NCBI GenBank assembly: GCA_022801595.1
Contig: JAAWSO010000009.1
Location: forward strand, 1 to 64,000
Origin: Clostridiales bacterium
GTDB taxonomy: Bacteria > Bacillota > Clostridia > Oscillospirales > Acutalibacteraceae
DNA: 64,000 bases
Direction of reading: 5' to 3'
Positions 1 to 7,282 of the stretch are shown in pieces. Below the pieces are notes generated by a model. That model was not told where the DNA came from. It worked only from the letters and a program-made list of their open reading frames with translations, and made no database searches. The position numbers and the translations under genes were made by a program. Every line of letters starts with the position of its first letter. Position 1 is the stretch's first letter.

Positions 1-29
1 AAGCCTTCCCAGATGGGAAGGCTTTTTTC
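1..29 (+). terminator. Intrinsic terminator of a gene upstream of the window
   Basis: The window opens with a 10-bp stem, AAGCCTTCCC and GGGAAGGCTT, around the loop AGAT, followed by a run of six T. This is a typical rho-independent terminator for a plus-strand transcript whose gene lies outside the window. Confidence 0.8.
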
Positions 30-264
30 GTGCTTTTATTTCGAGAAGATTTCTTGATAAAGAGAATTGTTTTCCTCGGTTTTTAAAATTTCATATACCG
101 CTGTTTCCCATAAGGCGTTGCATGTATAGAATGGTTGCCCAAGGGACTTTATGCTTTAAGCGATAATTGGACATGACGAAAAAACTCTCCCTTTTCAGAT
201 CAGGGTTGTTGATGCTCTGTTTTCTAAATTCTTCGTCAAAGTAATAGAACAGAGTGTATAAAAT

Positions 265-293
265 ACAGGGTGACTGAATTACAATCACCCTGT
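265..293 (-). terminator. Hairpin downstream of the DUF6194 gene, possible terminator
   Basis: Perfect 9-bp arms ACAGGGTGA and TCACCCTGT flank an 11-nt loop. On the minus strand the hairpin follows the stop codon of the gene at 336-785 by about 40 nt and is followed by ATTTTAT, so it may end that transcript, although the T run is weak. A 70-codon minus-strand reading frame starts inside this hairpin (start at 303) and is not called a gene for that reason. Confidence 0.5.
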
Positions 294-335
294 ATGAACA
301 CATATTTTCGATCTGCTGCTGTGTTGTGACGCAAA

Positions 336-785
336 TTATATTTGCCGCTTAGCATATTTTTCTTTTGCATATTCATATGCCTCTTGTATGAACGGTTTTA
401 ATTCTTCAAATCGGCTTTCAGATGGATTTAATACGCAAATCCACCCCATCCAAGCATAGACGGGATGTGGAAGAATCTCATTTCTTGATGTAAAGTCATA
501 GTCCATATTAACAACGCACCCTTTACTGGGACGCTGTGGAATTGAACCAAATATTTTAGAAAATGTAGGTTTTCTTATCCCCAGGTTCAGTCGGTAAATA
601 TCTTTTCGGTTTAAATTTGAACTTTTATCATTGTCGCCATCTTTTTCCTTTATGGTCAAGATATATACTCCACGCTTTAACTTGTTGCCAGGGTTGTAAT
701 ATATTCCACGCTCACCCCAGCTATTCACTAAAACAGTGTCGTCAAGGTTTTTAAGACAGTACTTGAGAATTTCATCTGGTGTCAT
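336..785 (-). CDS. DUF6194 family protein
   Basis: This 149-residue protein matches the pattern of DUF6194 proteins, known mainly from actinobacteria and some Firmicutes. Conserved features are an N-terminal helix, a central strand block with YRLNLGI, and a C-terminal signature LPHPVYAWMGWICVLNPS (about residues 106-123) followed by a helix (EELKPFIQEAYEYAKEK). No signal peptide or membrane segment is visible. The family function is unknown; its members are small single-domain soluble proteins. The start is fixed by the site AAGGAG 7 nt upstream of the ATG. A sigma-A-like promoter lies at 850-878. The gene stands alone and points away from the XRE genes, which suggests an accessory cargo gene. 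The family assignment is from motif recall. Confidence 0.78.
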   Translation of the reverse strand: MTPDEILKYCLKNLDDTVLVNSWGERGIYYNPGNKLKRGVYILTIKEKDGDNDKSSNLNRKDIYRLNLGIRKPTFSKIFGSIPQRPSKGCVVNMDYDFTSRNEILPHPVYAWMGWICVLNPSESRFEELKPFIQEAYEYAKEKYAKRQI

Positions 786-849
786 AAATACTTCTCCTTG
801 TACAGTAGATTTATGATATATTCACTACAAATCAGCTTTTATATATCAT

Positions 850-878
850 ACTATACAATATTTTTATGTTTATTTCAA
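850..878 (-). promoter_or_regulatory. Sigma-A promoter of the DUF6194 gene
   Basis: On the minus strand TTGAAA (873-878) and TATAGT (850-855) are separated by 17 nt. Between this promoter and the gene lie 8-bp inverted arms TGATATAT (814-821) and ATATATCA (841-848), which could be a regulator site. Confidence 0.6.
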
Positions 879-1047
879 GGTTGGATTTGTATGAGGCCGC
901 ATATTTATTGGATGCCTTAGTGAAATCCCCGGAGCTTATATCCAACAGCCATTATTTCAAAAGGGACAAAAAACCTCCTATCTTGTATCCAGTTGGCAAA
1001 TGTGTTAAAATAAATTATTAAATATTTTATCAGGTTAGCAATTGATT

Positions 1048-1067
1048 AATACAGGTATATCTGTATT
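1048..1067. promoter_or_regulatory. Inverted repeat upstream of the XRE gene, candidate operator
   Basis: Arms AATACAG and CTGTATT flank a 6-nt spacer about 30 nt upstream of the XRE start at 1099. XRE regulators commonly autoregulate through such dyads, so this is a plausible operator. That role is inferred from position only. Confidence 0.45.
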
Positions 1068-1098
1068 TTTTTGTATTGCATGAACCCGGGGGTATTTT

Positions 1099-1326
1099 AT
1101 GGATACTTTAACGACAGCATTTCGCATCAAAAGTCTATGTAACTCCAGAAAGATTACAATAAAAAGTCTATTAGAAAATACAGCAATTAATCGAAATTTT
1201 ATGTATGATTTAGAGAAGTGCGGGCAATCACCTTCCGCAGATAAATTGGAACGCATTGCGGATTATTTAGAGGTTTCCGTAGACTACCTGCTGGGTCGTA
1301 CGGATAACCCGGAGATAAACCAATGA
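1099..1326 (+). CDS. XRE-family helix-turn-helix transcriptional regulator
   Basis: This 75-residue protein consists almost entirely of a Cro/C1-type HTH domain. Helix 2 and the recognition helix are about residues 18-40 (ITIKSLLENTAINRNFMYDL), and it ends with the tail VSVDYLLGRTDNP that is common in small Clostridia XRE regulators. It has no sensor or partner domain, so it is likely a simple dimeric DNA-binding repressor. The start ATG follows a GGGGG stretch. The stop codon overlaps the start of a second, broken XRE frame in an ATGA arrangement. An inverted repeat lies at 1048-1067. The targets are unknown. Confidence 0.85.
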   Translation: MDTLTTAFRIKSLCNSRKITIKSLLENTAINRNFMYDLEKCGQSPSADKLERIADYLEVSVDYLLGRTDNPEINQ

Positions 1327-1514
1327 ATCAACTATACTATAAAACTGCTGAACGAATTAAAGCACTTGCAAAGTCTAAGGGAATCTGAATTAAGGAAATG
1401 TTAGAAAAATGTTCTCTCAATAAAAATTTGCTATCCACCATGCAATCTAGAAAATCATGGCGTCAAACAGATAACATTGCCCGCATTGCAGATTACTTAA
1501 AGGAAACCATATAG
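1323..1514 (+). pseudogene. Second XRE regulator, broken by an in-frame TGA
   Basis: The frame starts at an ATG overlapping the stop of the preceding XRE gene. It reads 21 codons (MNQLYYKTAERIKALAKSKGI), meets TGA at 1386-1388, and continues to TAG at 1512-1514 with clear XRE-like sequence (EMLEKCSLNKNLLSTMQS, then IARIADYLK). Intact relatives usually have a serine or threonine before IKEML, so a single TCA-to-TGA change would explain the stop. The usual VDYLLGR tail is also missing, so the gene looks both nonsense-mutated and truncated. It was probably translationally coupled to the first XRE gene. Confidence 0.75.
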
Positions 1515-1588
1515 GACGCAAGCCAAAACGATGGAGTCCTCAGAGGACAAAAAGACGGTTCCCTTTTGGGGACAAACGGAGGAATACC

Positions 1589-2035
1589 ATGAAAGCTTCC
1601 CATGAAATGATTTTTCTTTATCATATCCCGGACGATGAAGCCGGAAAAAAATTAAAAGGCGTCTGCTTCCGAATGGGGATTCGGGTTCGGGAAATTACAC
1701 CGGATCAATTTCACCATCCATTGGGGTATTTGGCCGGCCTTCCTGGTTTTGAGGCTGCGGAAGGTTCAGGGGATGGTCGGACCTTTTCCGAAGCCATGCT
1801 GGTGATGAAGCAGTTCACCAGCAAACGGATGGACGAGTTATTTCGTCAGTGGAAAAAAGCCGGGGTCCCCAGGATTCCTTTGAAAGCGGTGGTAACGCCT
1901 CAGAATGCGCAGTGGGATTCCGTCACGCTATATGAGGAATTGGTGCGGGAACATCAGGCGATCATGGACGGAAAGGCGGCTCATTCTTCCAAAGAGAAGG
2001 AGCAAACTACGAGTGGCAACGAAAGTAGGCTTTAA
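1589..2035 (+). CDS. DUF3783 domain protein
   Basis: This 148-residue soluble protein carries the DUF3783 pattern in its second half: a helix with MDELFRQWKKAGVPRIPLKAVVTPQNAQWD (about residues 79-110), then a short helix TLYEELVREHQ. The domain is found in small uncharacterised Firmicutes proteins. The C-terminal 20 residues are polar and look disordered. The SD is a GGAGG 7 nt before the ATG. It is followed after 12 nt by a methyltransferase gene with its own strong SD, so the two are probably cotranscribed and end at the terminator at 2721-2759. No biochemical role is known. Confidence 0.75.
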   Translation: MKASHEMIFLYHIPDDEAGKKLKGVCFRMGIRVREITPDQFHHPLGYLAGLPGFEAAEGSGDGRTFSEAMLVMKQFTSKRMDELFRQWKKAGVPRIPLKAVVTPQNAQWDSVTLYEELVREHQAIMDGKAAHSSKEKEQTTSGNESRL

Positions 2036-2047
2036 GGAGGAAAAGCA

Positions 2048-2716
2048 ATGCAGTTAAAAGAGGTATTCGACGAGCTGTCTCAGAAATACGATGCGCAGCG
2101 CAGGCAGTTGATCCCTTGTTTCGATGATTTTTACCATCTGCCGCTGACTGTCATGGATTTTCCCGGAGACGCGCCCCGGATTTTGGATATCGGGAGCGGA
2201 ACCGGGCTATTTGCCGCGGTTGTGCTGCAAAAATATCCCAACGCCCACATCACTTGTATAGATCAATCGGGGGAGATGCTGGCGGTTGCCCAGAAGCGGT
2301 TTTTCGAAAATCCAAACGTAACGTTTTTGGAAGCGGACTACATGACCTATCCTTTTTCCAGCACCTTTGACTGGATCATTTCCGCATTATCCATCCACCA
2401 TTTGTCGGGCGAGGAAAAACGAAAGCTATATCAAACCTGCTGGGAATTGTTGGAGCCGGGCGGCGGATTCCTTAACGCTGATCAGGTGGCCAGCCCATTT
2501 TCATCCATCGAGCATCTTCACTTGTCCCTCTGGAAACAGGCGATTCAAGAAAGCGGTTTGGAAGAAGCGGAGATCCAGGCAGCGTTCCGGCGCATGGAAT
2601 ATGATCAGCCGTCCACCCTAGAGGAACAGTTGCGTTGGCTGCGGGAATCGGGCTTTTCAGCGGTGGATATCGTGTATAAATACTATCATTTTTGCGTGCT
2701 GTACGCGAGAAAATAA
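2048..2716 (+). CDS. Class I SAM-dependent methyltransferase
   Basis: This 222-residue protein has the Rossmann methyltransferase motifs in order: motif I ILDIGSGTGLFA (about residues 45-56), an acidic residue at the end of strand 2 (ITCIDQS), motif II/III LEADYMTYPF, and motif IV FDWIISALSIHHL. The C-terminal part is helical. It resembles small-molecule methyltransferases of the Methyltransf_25 type. The substrate cannot be read from the sequence. The SD AAGGAGG lies just upstream. It forms a two-gene unit with the DUF3783 gene and is closed by a strong terminator. Confidence 0.85.
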   Translation: MQLKEVFDELSQKYDAQRRQLIPCFDDFYHLPLTVMDFPGDAPRILDIGSGTGLFAAVVLQKYPNAHITCIDQSGEMLAVAQKRFFENPNVTFLEADYMTYPFSSTFDWIISALSIHHLSGEEKRKLYQTCWELLEPGGGFLNADQVASPFSSIEHLHLSLWKQAIQESGLEEAEIQAAFRRMEYDQPSTLEEQLRWLRESGFSAVDIVYKYYHFCVLYARK

Positions 2717-2720
2717 CAGG

Positions 2721-2759
2721 AAAAAAGACCAGGGCAAAGACTGCCCCGGTCTTTTTTTT
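2721..2759 (+). terminator. Intrinsic terminator after the methyltransferase
   Basis: Stem GACCAGGGCA with TGCCCCGGTC (one A/C mismatch) around AAAGAC, flanked by A6 and followed by T8. Confidence 0.9.
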
Positions 2760-2844
2760 GTAGCTGGAAAGCGGAGGAGAAGCGGTGCCCATCTCATAAT
2801 CAGCCCATCCCAGAGGGAAAAGAGGGATAGCAACCTGGAAAGTT

Positions 2845-2874
2845 GGAATAAAGTGGACAGGGACAGAATACAAT
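2845..2874 (+). promoter_or_regulatory. Possible sigma-E-type sporulation promoter
   Basis: GGAATA (2845-2850) and AATACAAT (2867-2874) are spaced as in mother-cell sigma-E promoters (consensus roughly ATA, 16-18 nt, CATACAAT). The SD of the next gene follows about 20 nt later. The downstream gene encodes a coat-type protein and lies next to spoIVA, which fits, but the match is partial. Confidence 0.35.
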
Positions 2875-2907
2875 GAGGTAGAAATGCGAAAAGGAGAGGA
2901 AGCCTAC

Positions 2908-4446
2908 ATGGAATACAAGCTGAACCGTGAGGCGATTACAGTCAACGAGGTTGTTTTTGACGCCAGCCAGGAGCAACCCATTGATTTGGATCTGAGCCTG
3001 CCGGACTATTGCCCCGATATACAAAAAATCATGAAGTGCCAAGTGTACCCCTGCATCACCGCCAAGAGTATTCTCGGCGACTGTTTGGAGGTCAGCGGCA
3101 CGGCAACCATGCGCCTGTTATACTTAGACGCAGGCGGAACCCAAATCCGCTGCTATGAAAACGCCACCCAGTTTTCTGCGACCATTCCCCTGAAACGCAG
3201 CGTGGGGAATGCTTTGGTCTACACCTATACCCAAGTGGAATATGTCAACTGCCGCGCTACCAGCCCCCGCCGCCTGGATATCCACGGAGCGTTTTCCATT
3301 TGCGCCAAGGTGGTGGAGCAGGTGGAAAACCAAGTGCTCTGCGATATTGAAGGCGAAAACATGGAGCAGCAGAAAAAGAGCATTTCCATCAGCCGGGTGG
3401 CTGGCGCATCCCAGCAGCAGTTTTCTGTGACGGAAGTTTTGGAGATCAACGACGGCAAGCCGCCAGCGGAAAATATTCTGCGCACCGACGCCTTCGCCCA
3501 GGTGGAGGAAGTCAAGATGCTGGACAATAAGCTGATTGTGAAAGGCGCGTTGAGCCTGAAGATTCTGTATCAGTCCAGTCTAAGCGAGAGCATGCCGGAG
3601 TGTATGGAGTATTCCATTCCATACAGCCAAATGTTGGACTGCTCAGGAATCAGCGATGACTGTGTCTGTGACGTCCAATTGGATGTGATGTCCGCCGGGG
3701 TGCAGATGAAAAGCGATTCTTCTGGGGAAAATATGCTGCTGGACGCGGAAATCCGGCTGATCGCTTATATCAATGCCTACCTGGATACCGAGGTGAATCT
3801 AGTCACCGACGCCTATTCCACGGAAGTGGAGGTATCGCTGGAGTATCAGCAGAAAAACCTGGTGAAGCTGTTGGAAAGCGTGACCGACACCTGCTCCCAG
3901 AAAAACCATTTTGAGTTTGAGGAGGCGGGGATTTCCAAGGTGGTGGATGTCTGGAATGAGATGCGGCAAGTGACCGCGCAAATGGAAGAAGGAAACCTGA
4001 TTTATCGAGGGAAGTTTAACCTGTGTGTGTTGGCAGTTAATGGAGACGGCAAGCCCTTTTATTTTGAACGGGTGCTGGAATTCCAGTATGGCCGGGAGTG
4101 GTCCCGGAGCATGGAGGACCTGCGCTGCGACTGCGCCGTATCCGTGGCGAATATCAGCTATCGCATTACTGGCACTTCCGGCATTGAGGTCAAAACGGAG
4201 CTGAAACTGGAAGCCACCTTGTATCAGCAAAATATGTATAAAATGATTTCCGATTTGGTTCCTAACGAAGATCAGCCCAAAAGCAAGGACAGCGAAGCCG
4301 CTTTGATTTTATACTATGCGGAAGCTGGGGAAGAATTGTGGGGAATTGCCCGATCCTACTGCACCTCTATGGAACGGATCAAAACGGAAAATGATCTGGT
4401 GGAGGATGTGGTAGAACAGCCCGGCATGCTGCTGATTCCGGTATAA
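2908..4446 (+). CDS. SPOCS (DUF3794) and LysM domain protein, spore-coat type
   Basis: This 512-residue protein has repeated DUF3794/SPOCS segments: one near the N-terminus with DLDLSLPDYCPDIQKIMKC, a second about residues 190-300, and a third about residues 330-440. A C-terminal LysM module follows (YYAEAGEELWGIARSY to LIPV, last 45 residues). SPOCS domains occur in SpoVID-type spore morphogenesis proteins and in related Clostridia proteins, and LysM binds peptidoglycan, so a role at the forespore surface is likely. No signal peptide is seen, as expected for a mother-cell protein. ATG at 2908 is preferred because AAGGAGAGG lies 8 nt upstream and family members begin near this point; an in-frame ATG at 2884 has a weaker site. 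spoIVA follows directly. Confidence 0.85.
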   Translation: MEYKLNREAITVNEVVFDASQEQPIDLDLSLPDYCPDIQKIMKCQVYPCITAKSILGDCLEVSGTATMRLLYLDAGGTQIRCYENATQFSATIPLKRSVGNALVYTYTQVEYVNCRATSPRRLDIHGAFSICAKVVEQVENQVLCDIEGENMEQQKKSISISRVAGASQQQFSVTEVLEINDGKPPAENILRTDAFAQVEEVKMLDNKLIVKGALSLKILYQSSLSESMPECMEYSIPYSQMLDCSGISDDCVCDVQLDVMSAGVQMKSDSSGENMLLDAEIRLIAYINAYLDTEVNLVTDAYSTEVEVSLEYQQKNLVKLLESVTDTCSQKNHFEFEEAGISKVVDVWNEMRQVTAQMEEGNLIYRGKFNLCVLAVNGDGKPFYFERVLEFQYGREWSRSMEDLRCDCAVSVANISYRITGTSGIEVKTELKLEATLYQQNMYKMISDLVPNEDQPKSKDSEAALILYYAEAGEELWGIARSYCTSMERIKTENDLVEDVVEQPGMLLIPV

Positions 4447-4470
4447 GGGAAACAGGGGGAGGATCACGCT

Positions 4471-4489
4471 CATTTTTCGCCGAAAAATG
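4471..4489. other. Small perfect inverted repeat before spoIVA
   Basis: Arms CATTTTTC and GAAAAATG flank GCC. There is no T run behind it, so it is not an obvious terminator. It may be a weak hairpin in the spoIVA leader or a protein-binding site. Confidence 0.35.
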
Positions 4490-4555
4490 GGTTGCTCCAA
4501 ATTGGCAGCGTCACATCACAATACAAGTTAGCTTCGGCGGAAGATGGAGGTTAAA

Positions 4556-6034
4556 ATGGGAGACCGAAACATTTACAACGATATTTCCGAACGCACCAAC
4601 GGCGATATTTACATTGGTGTGGTAGGCCCGGTACGGACGGGCAAATCGACCTTTATTAAGAAATTCATGGATTTGGTGGTTCTTCCCAATATGGGCGAGG
4701 ATTACCAGCGGGAGAGGGCCATTGATGAAATGCCCCAGTCTGCGGCTGGCCGTACCATCATGACGACCGAGCCGAAATTTATCCCGGAGCAGTCGGTGCA
4801 GATTAGCGTGGACGCCAGCGCCGTGTTCAACGTCCGTATGATTGACTGCGTGGGTTACATTGTGCCCAGTGCCCTAGGATATGTGGAGGACGACGCGCCC
4901 CGGATGGTCATGACCCCGTGGTTTGACGAGCCGATTCCCTTCAATATGGCGGCGGAGTTGGGCACTAAGAAAGTTATTACGGAACACTCCACCATCGGCC
5001 TGGTGGTGACGACCGACGGCAGCATCAGCGATTTGCCACGGGAGGAATATGAAGAAGCCGAGGAGCGGGTCATTGATGAGCTCAAGGAGATCAACAAGCC
5101 CTTTGTGGTTTTGCTCAACTGTATGTATCCCCAATCCCCGGAGGCGTTCGCCCTGGCTCAGTCCATGCAGGAGCGGTACGGCGTACCGGTTACGCCGGTC
5201 AATTGCCTAGAGTTGACCGAGGAACAGATCCGGGATATCCTGGTGAAAATCCTCTTTGAATTTCCGGTCAAGGAGATCCGGGTGGAAATGCCTCATTGGG
5301 TATCCGCTCTGGAGAAAAAGCACTGGCTGCGTTCCTCGGTGTATACCGCCATTCAGCAGTCCGCCGCGCCGATCCGCAGAATCCGGGAGGTAGGGAACAT
5401 TCACGCCCAGTTGGAGCAGTGCGAGTATATCGCTCATTCCCGAACCATGCTGGTGGATTTGGGAACCGGGCGGGCGCGGGTGTCCATTTCTCTCAATCAG
5501 GCTCTGTTCTACCAGGTTCTGGGGGAAAAAACCGGGCTGGAAATCAAAGACGAGGGCAACCTGCTGCAATGTATGCTGGACTTTGTCAAGATGAAGGAGC
5601 AGTACGACAAATTAAAGGAAGCTTACCAAGAGGTTCAGGAAACGGGCTATGGCATTGTGATGCCGGGGATCGACGAGCTGACCTTGGAGGAGCCGGAGAT
5701 CATCAAGCAGGGCGGCAAGTATGGTATCCGGCTCAAGGCGGGAGCCCCGTCCATCCATATGATGAAAACCCGGATCACCACGGAAATCACGCCAATGGTC
5801 GGCTCGGAACAGCAGTCGGAGGACTTGGTCGCCTATCTGCTCAAGGAATTCGCGGAGAATCCATCCAAGATCTGGGAGTCCAATATTTTTGGAAAATCCC
5901 TGCATGAATTGGTCAACGAAGGGTTACATAATAAACTGTATAAGATGCCGCCGGAGGCTCGCAACAAAGTGCGCCAGACCATTGAACGGATTATCAACGA
6001 TGGATGCAATGGCCTGATCTGTATTATTTTATAA
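4556..6034 (+). CDS. spoIVA: Stage IV sporulation protein A, spore-coat morphogenetic ATPase
   Basis: SpoIVA is a mother-cell ATPase that polymerises on the forespore surface as the base layer of the coat. This protein starts MGDRNIYNDISERTNGDIYI, has a Walker A loop GPVRTGKS at residues 24-31, and ends with the characteristic hydrophobic tail GLICIIL that anchors the protein to the forespore membrane. Its 492 residues equal the usual family length. ATG at 4556 is chosen because GGAGG sits 5 nt upstream; an in-frame ATG at 4544 overlaps that SD. It lies directly downstream of the SPOCS/LysM gene, so two coat-assembly genes form a pair. A bidirectional terminator follows. Confidence 0.97.
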   Translation: MGDRNIYNDISERTNGDIYIGVVGPVRTGKSTFIKKFMDLVVLPNMGEDYQRERAIDEMPQSAAGRTIMTTEPKFIPEQSVQISVDASAVFNVRMIDCVGYIVPSALGYVEDDAPRMVMTPWFDEPIPFNMAAELGTKKVITEHSTIGLVVTTDGSISDLPREEYEEAEERVIDELKEINKPFVVLLNCMYPQSPEAFALAQSMQERYGVPVTPVNCLELTEEQIRDILVKILFEFPVKEIRVEMPHWVSALEKKHWLRSSVYTAIQQSAAPIRRIREVGNIHAQLEQCEYIAHSRTMLVDLGTGRARVSISLNQALFYQVLGEKTGLEIKDEGNLLQCMLDFVKMKEQYDKLKEAYQEVQETGYGIVMPGIDELTLEEPEIIKQGGKYGIRLKAGAPSIHMMKTRITTEITPMVGSEQQSEDLVAYLLKEFAENPSKIWESNIFGKSLHELVNEGLHNKLYKMPPEARNKVRQTIERIINDGCNGLICIIL

Positions 6035-6050
6035 CAATTCGTCATAAATA

Positions 6051-6083
6051 AAGAGAGGGTTCCTTTTGGAATCCTCTCTTTTT
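6051..6083. terminator. Bidirectional terminator between spoIVA and the lipoprotein gene
   Basis: Stem AAGAGAGG.TTCC with GGAA.CCTCTCTT around TTTT, flanked by A and T runs. It can end both the spoIVA transcript (plus) and the convergent lipoprotein transcript (minus). Confidence 0.85.
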
Positions 6084-6086
6084 GAT

Positions 6087-6413
6087 TTATTTTGTTCGGG
6101 TCCATATCATCAGATCTCCCTCAACCCTGGCCTGTATGGCATCCTGCGACATATCTTCAATTTTACAGGGGAGGGACTCCCCATCATCACTGGTTAATAT
6201 TAAAACCTTCTTTTCTTGATTTTCTACGATGGTCCATGTTCCTGTTACCGATTGATTTTCAAAAGTCCCATCGTCATGGAAGGTTACGTTACCGGCTTGA
6301 TTTCCCATGTGCCACGAGCCAACAATACCTTTTTCCAGGCTGGACGAGCATCCAAAAACCGTAAACATAAGAAGCAAAGTGAGGACAGCCGCTGTGATTT
6401 TTGCTTTGTTCAT
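6087..6413 (-). CDS. Small secreted lipoprotein with lipocalin-like beta domain
   Basis: This 108-residue protein has a lipoprotein signal peptide: MNKAK, a hydrophobic stretch, then the lipobox VFGC with the lipidated cysteine at residue 22. The mature part is short and beta-rich with the pattern GSWHMG, FHDDGTFENQ, GTWTI, as in lipocalin-like/DUF5640-type domains. It should be anchored to the outer face of the membrane. The SD AAGGAGAAG is strong. A near-perfect promoter (TTGACA, 18 nt, TATAAT) lies at 6505-6534 and is overlapped by a palindrome, so the divergent XRE regulator probably controls it. The exact function is unknown. Confidence 0.75.
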   Translation of the reverse strand: MNKAKITAAVLTLLLMFTVFGCSSSLEKGIVGSWHMGNQAGNVTFHDDGTFENQSVTGTWTIVENQEKKVLILTSDDGESLPCKIEDMSQDAIQARVEGDLMIWTRTK

Positions 6414-6458
6414 TTTTTCTTCTCCTTTTTCGAAAGTTTATCCATCCCTTTCTGGATT

Positions 6459-6486
6459 TTGAAAGGATTTCTGTACAAGATATATA
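6459..6486 (+). promoter_or_regulatory. Candidate promoter of the XRE gene
   Basis: TTGAAA (6459-6464) and TATATA (6481-6486) are 16 nt apart. A half-site ATACCAA (6484-6490), identical to one arm of the palindrome at 6508-6522, overlaps the -10, which is consistent with autoregulation. Confidence 0.45.
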
Positions 6487-6504
6487 CCAAAACGGGATAT
6501 TCAG

Positions 6505-6534
6505 ATTATACCAAGTTGGTATTATTTTTGTCAA
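6505..6534 (-). promoter_or_regulatory. Consensus sigma-A promoter of the lipoprotein gene
   Basis: On the minus strand TTGACA (6529-6534) and TATAAT (6505-6510) are both perfect hexamers with an 18-nt spacer. The start lies about 90 nt before the lipoprotein ATG. Confidence 0.8.
6508..6522. promoter_or_regulatory. Palindromic operator overlapping the lipoprotein promoter
   Basis: ATACCAA and TTGGTAT flank a single G, giving a perfect 15-bp dyad. It overlaps the -10 and spacer of the minus-strand promoter and sits between that gene and a divergent XRE gene. The XRE protein is the obvious candidate to bind it. Confidence 0.6.
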
Positions 6535-6547
6535 GGAGGGATGCGGA

Positions 6548-6757
6548 ATTTTCAGGCTAAGAGAATTGAGAGAAAAAAAGCGTCTGTCTCAGGTCAGATT
6601 GGCAATCGAACTGGATTTGAACCAAAATAGTATCAGCCGATATGAAACGGAAACGCGAGAGGCGGATTACAAAACGCTGATTTTGTTTGCGGATTATTTT
6701 AATGTTTCCATCGATTACCTGTTGGGACGAACCGATAACCCCAAAATCAATCGATAA
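6548..6757 (+). CDS. XRE-family regulator with an unusual or frameshifted start
   Basis: The reading frame from about 6548 encodes an XRE HTH domain: IFRLRELREKKRLSQVRLAI, then LNQNSISRYE and the tail VSIDYLLGRTDNP. No ATG, GTG or TTG lies in this frame at a sensible distance from the strong SD AAGGAGGG (6533-6540); the frame offers only ATT at 6548. The ATG right behind the SD (6541) is out of frame by one base, and removing one T from the TTTT run at 6549-6552 would give the normal XRE start MRNFRLRELREKK. So this is either an ATT-initiated gene, a natural one-base frameshift, or a sequencing error. It is divergent from the lipoprotein gene and probably represses it. Confidence 0.7.
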   Translation: MFRLRELREKKRLSQVRLAIELDLNQNSISRYETETREADYKTLILFADYFNVSIDYLLGRTDNPKINR

Positions 6758-6797
6758 AAAGAATCCATTTGCTTGCTTTCCACAATCAGATAGATAA

Positions 6798-6846
6798 AAA
6801 CCGCGCCCCAGCGTATTCCGTCAATTTAGGGCGCGGCTTTGTTTTC
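6798..6846 (+). terminator. Probable terminator after the XRE gene
   Basis: Stem CCGCGCCC (6801-6808) with GGGCGCGG (6829-6836), flanked by AAAA and CTTTGTTTT. The 20-nt loop is long, but the GC stem and T-rich tail fit a terminator. Confidence 0.65.
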
Positions 6847-6949
6847 CTTTAACCGATTCAAAGTTTTTCGTTTTTCTTCTAAACAACAGGTCGGCTTCAT
6901 ACTGTATAAAGGGGGGAAAAGACAACCCTTTTGGAAAGGTGTGACGGAA

Positions 6950-7282
6950 ATGAACGGTGGAAAAAAGAGTCTTTCTTTGTTAACCGCAATTCAAATCATT
7001 TTTTTCGGTGTGGTTCTGGCGGCCGCCTTAGTCATCAAGATTTTGGGCGGTTCGATTTATGAGACGGTGCAGTCTTGGTATACGGATGAGCTGAACGATT
7101 CCATCCTGGCGGACAATACCCCGGAAAGCGTGGTTTCTTCCGAGTTATCCTCGGCCTTGGTTTCCAAGCCGGTTCGGGAGACGCCGAAAACGCCGGCATC
7201 CTCCCCAGAGGGAACCGGTGAGAGCGGCGCAGGGGAAACTGCCTCCGCCATATCCCAGCTTGGCGATACTTCCGGCGTATGA
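6950..7282 (+). CDS. Small single-pass membrane protein upstream of an M50 protease
   Basis: This 110-residue protein has a basic N-terminus, one membrane segment (about residues 13-32, AIQIIFFGVVLAAALVIKI), and a long Ser/Pro/Glu-rich tail that looks disordered. It shows no known domain. The start ATG follows GGAAAGGTG. The stop overlaps the ATG of the SpoIVFB-like protease in an ATGA junction, so the two are translationally coupled. In Bacillus the corresponding partner is SpoIVFA, a membrane protein with a LytM-type extracytoplasmic domain; that domain is absent here. This protein could be a reduced partner of the protease, but that is inference from position. Confidence 0.6.
   Translation: MNGGKKSLSLLTAIQIIFFGVVLAAALVIKILGGSIYETVQSWYTDELNDSILADNTPESVVSSELSSALVSKPVRETPKTPASSPEGTGESGAGETASAISQLGDTSGV

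Noticed and set aside
91-303. Minus-strand reading frame of 70 codons
   Set aside because: It starts inside a perfect hairpin, has no clear SD and shows no family resemblance; the hairpin looks like the end of the DUF6194 transcript.
1386-1388. Selenocysteine or readthrough at the TGA in the second XRE frame
   Set aside because: No SECIS-like hairpin is evident after the TGA and XRE proteins are not selenoproteins; a nonsense mutation is simpler.
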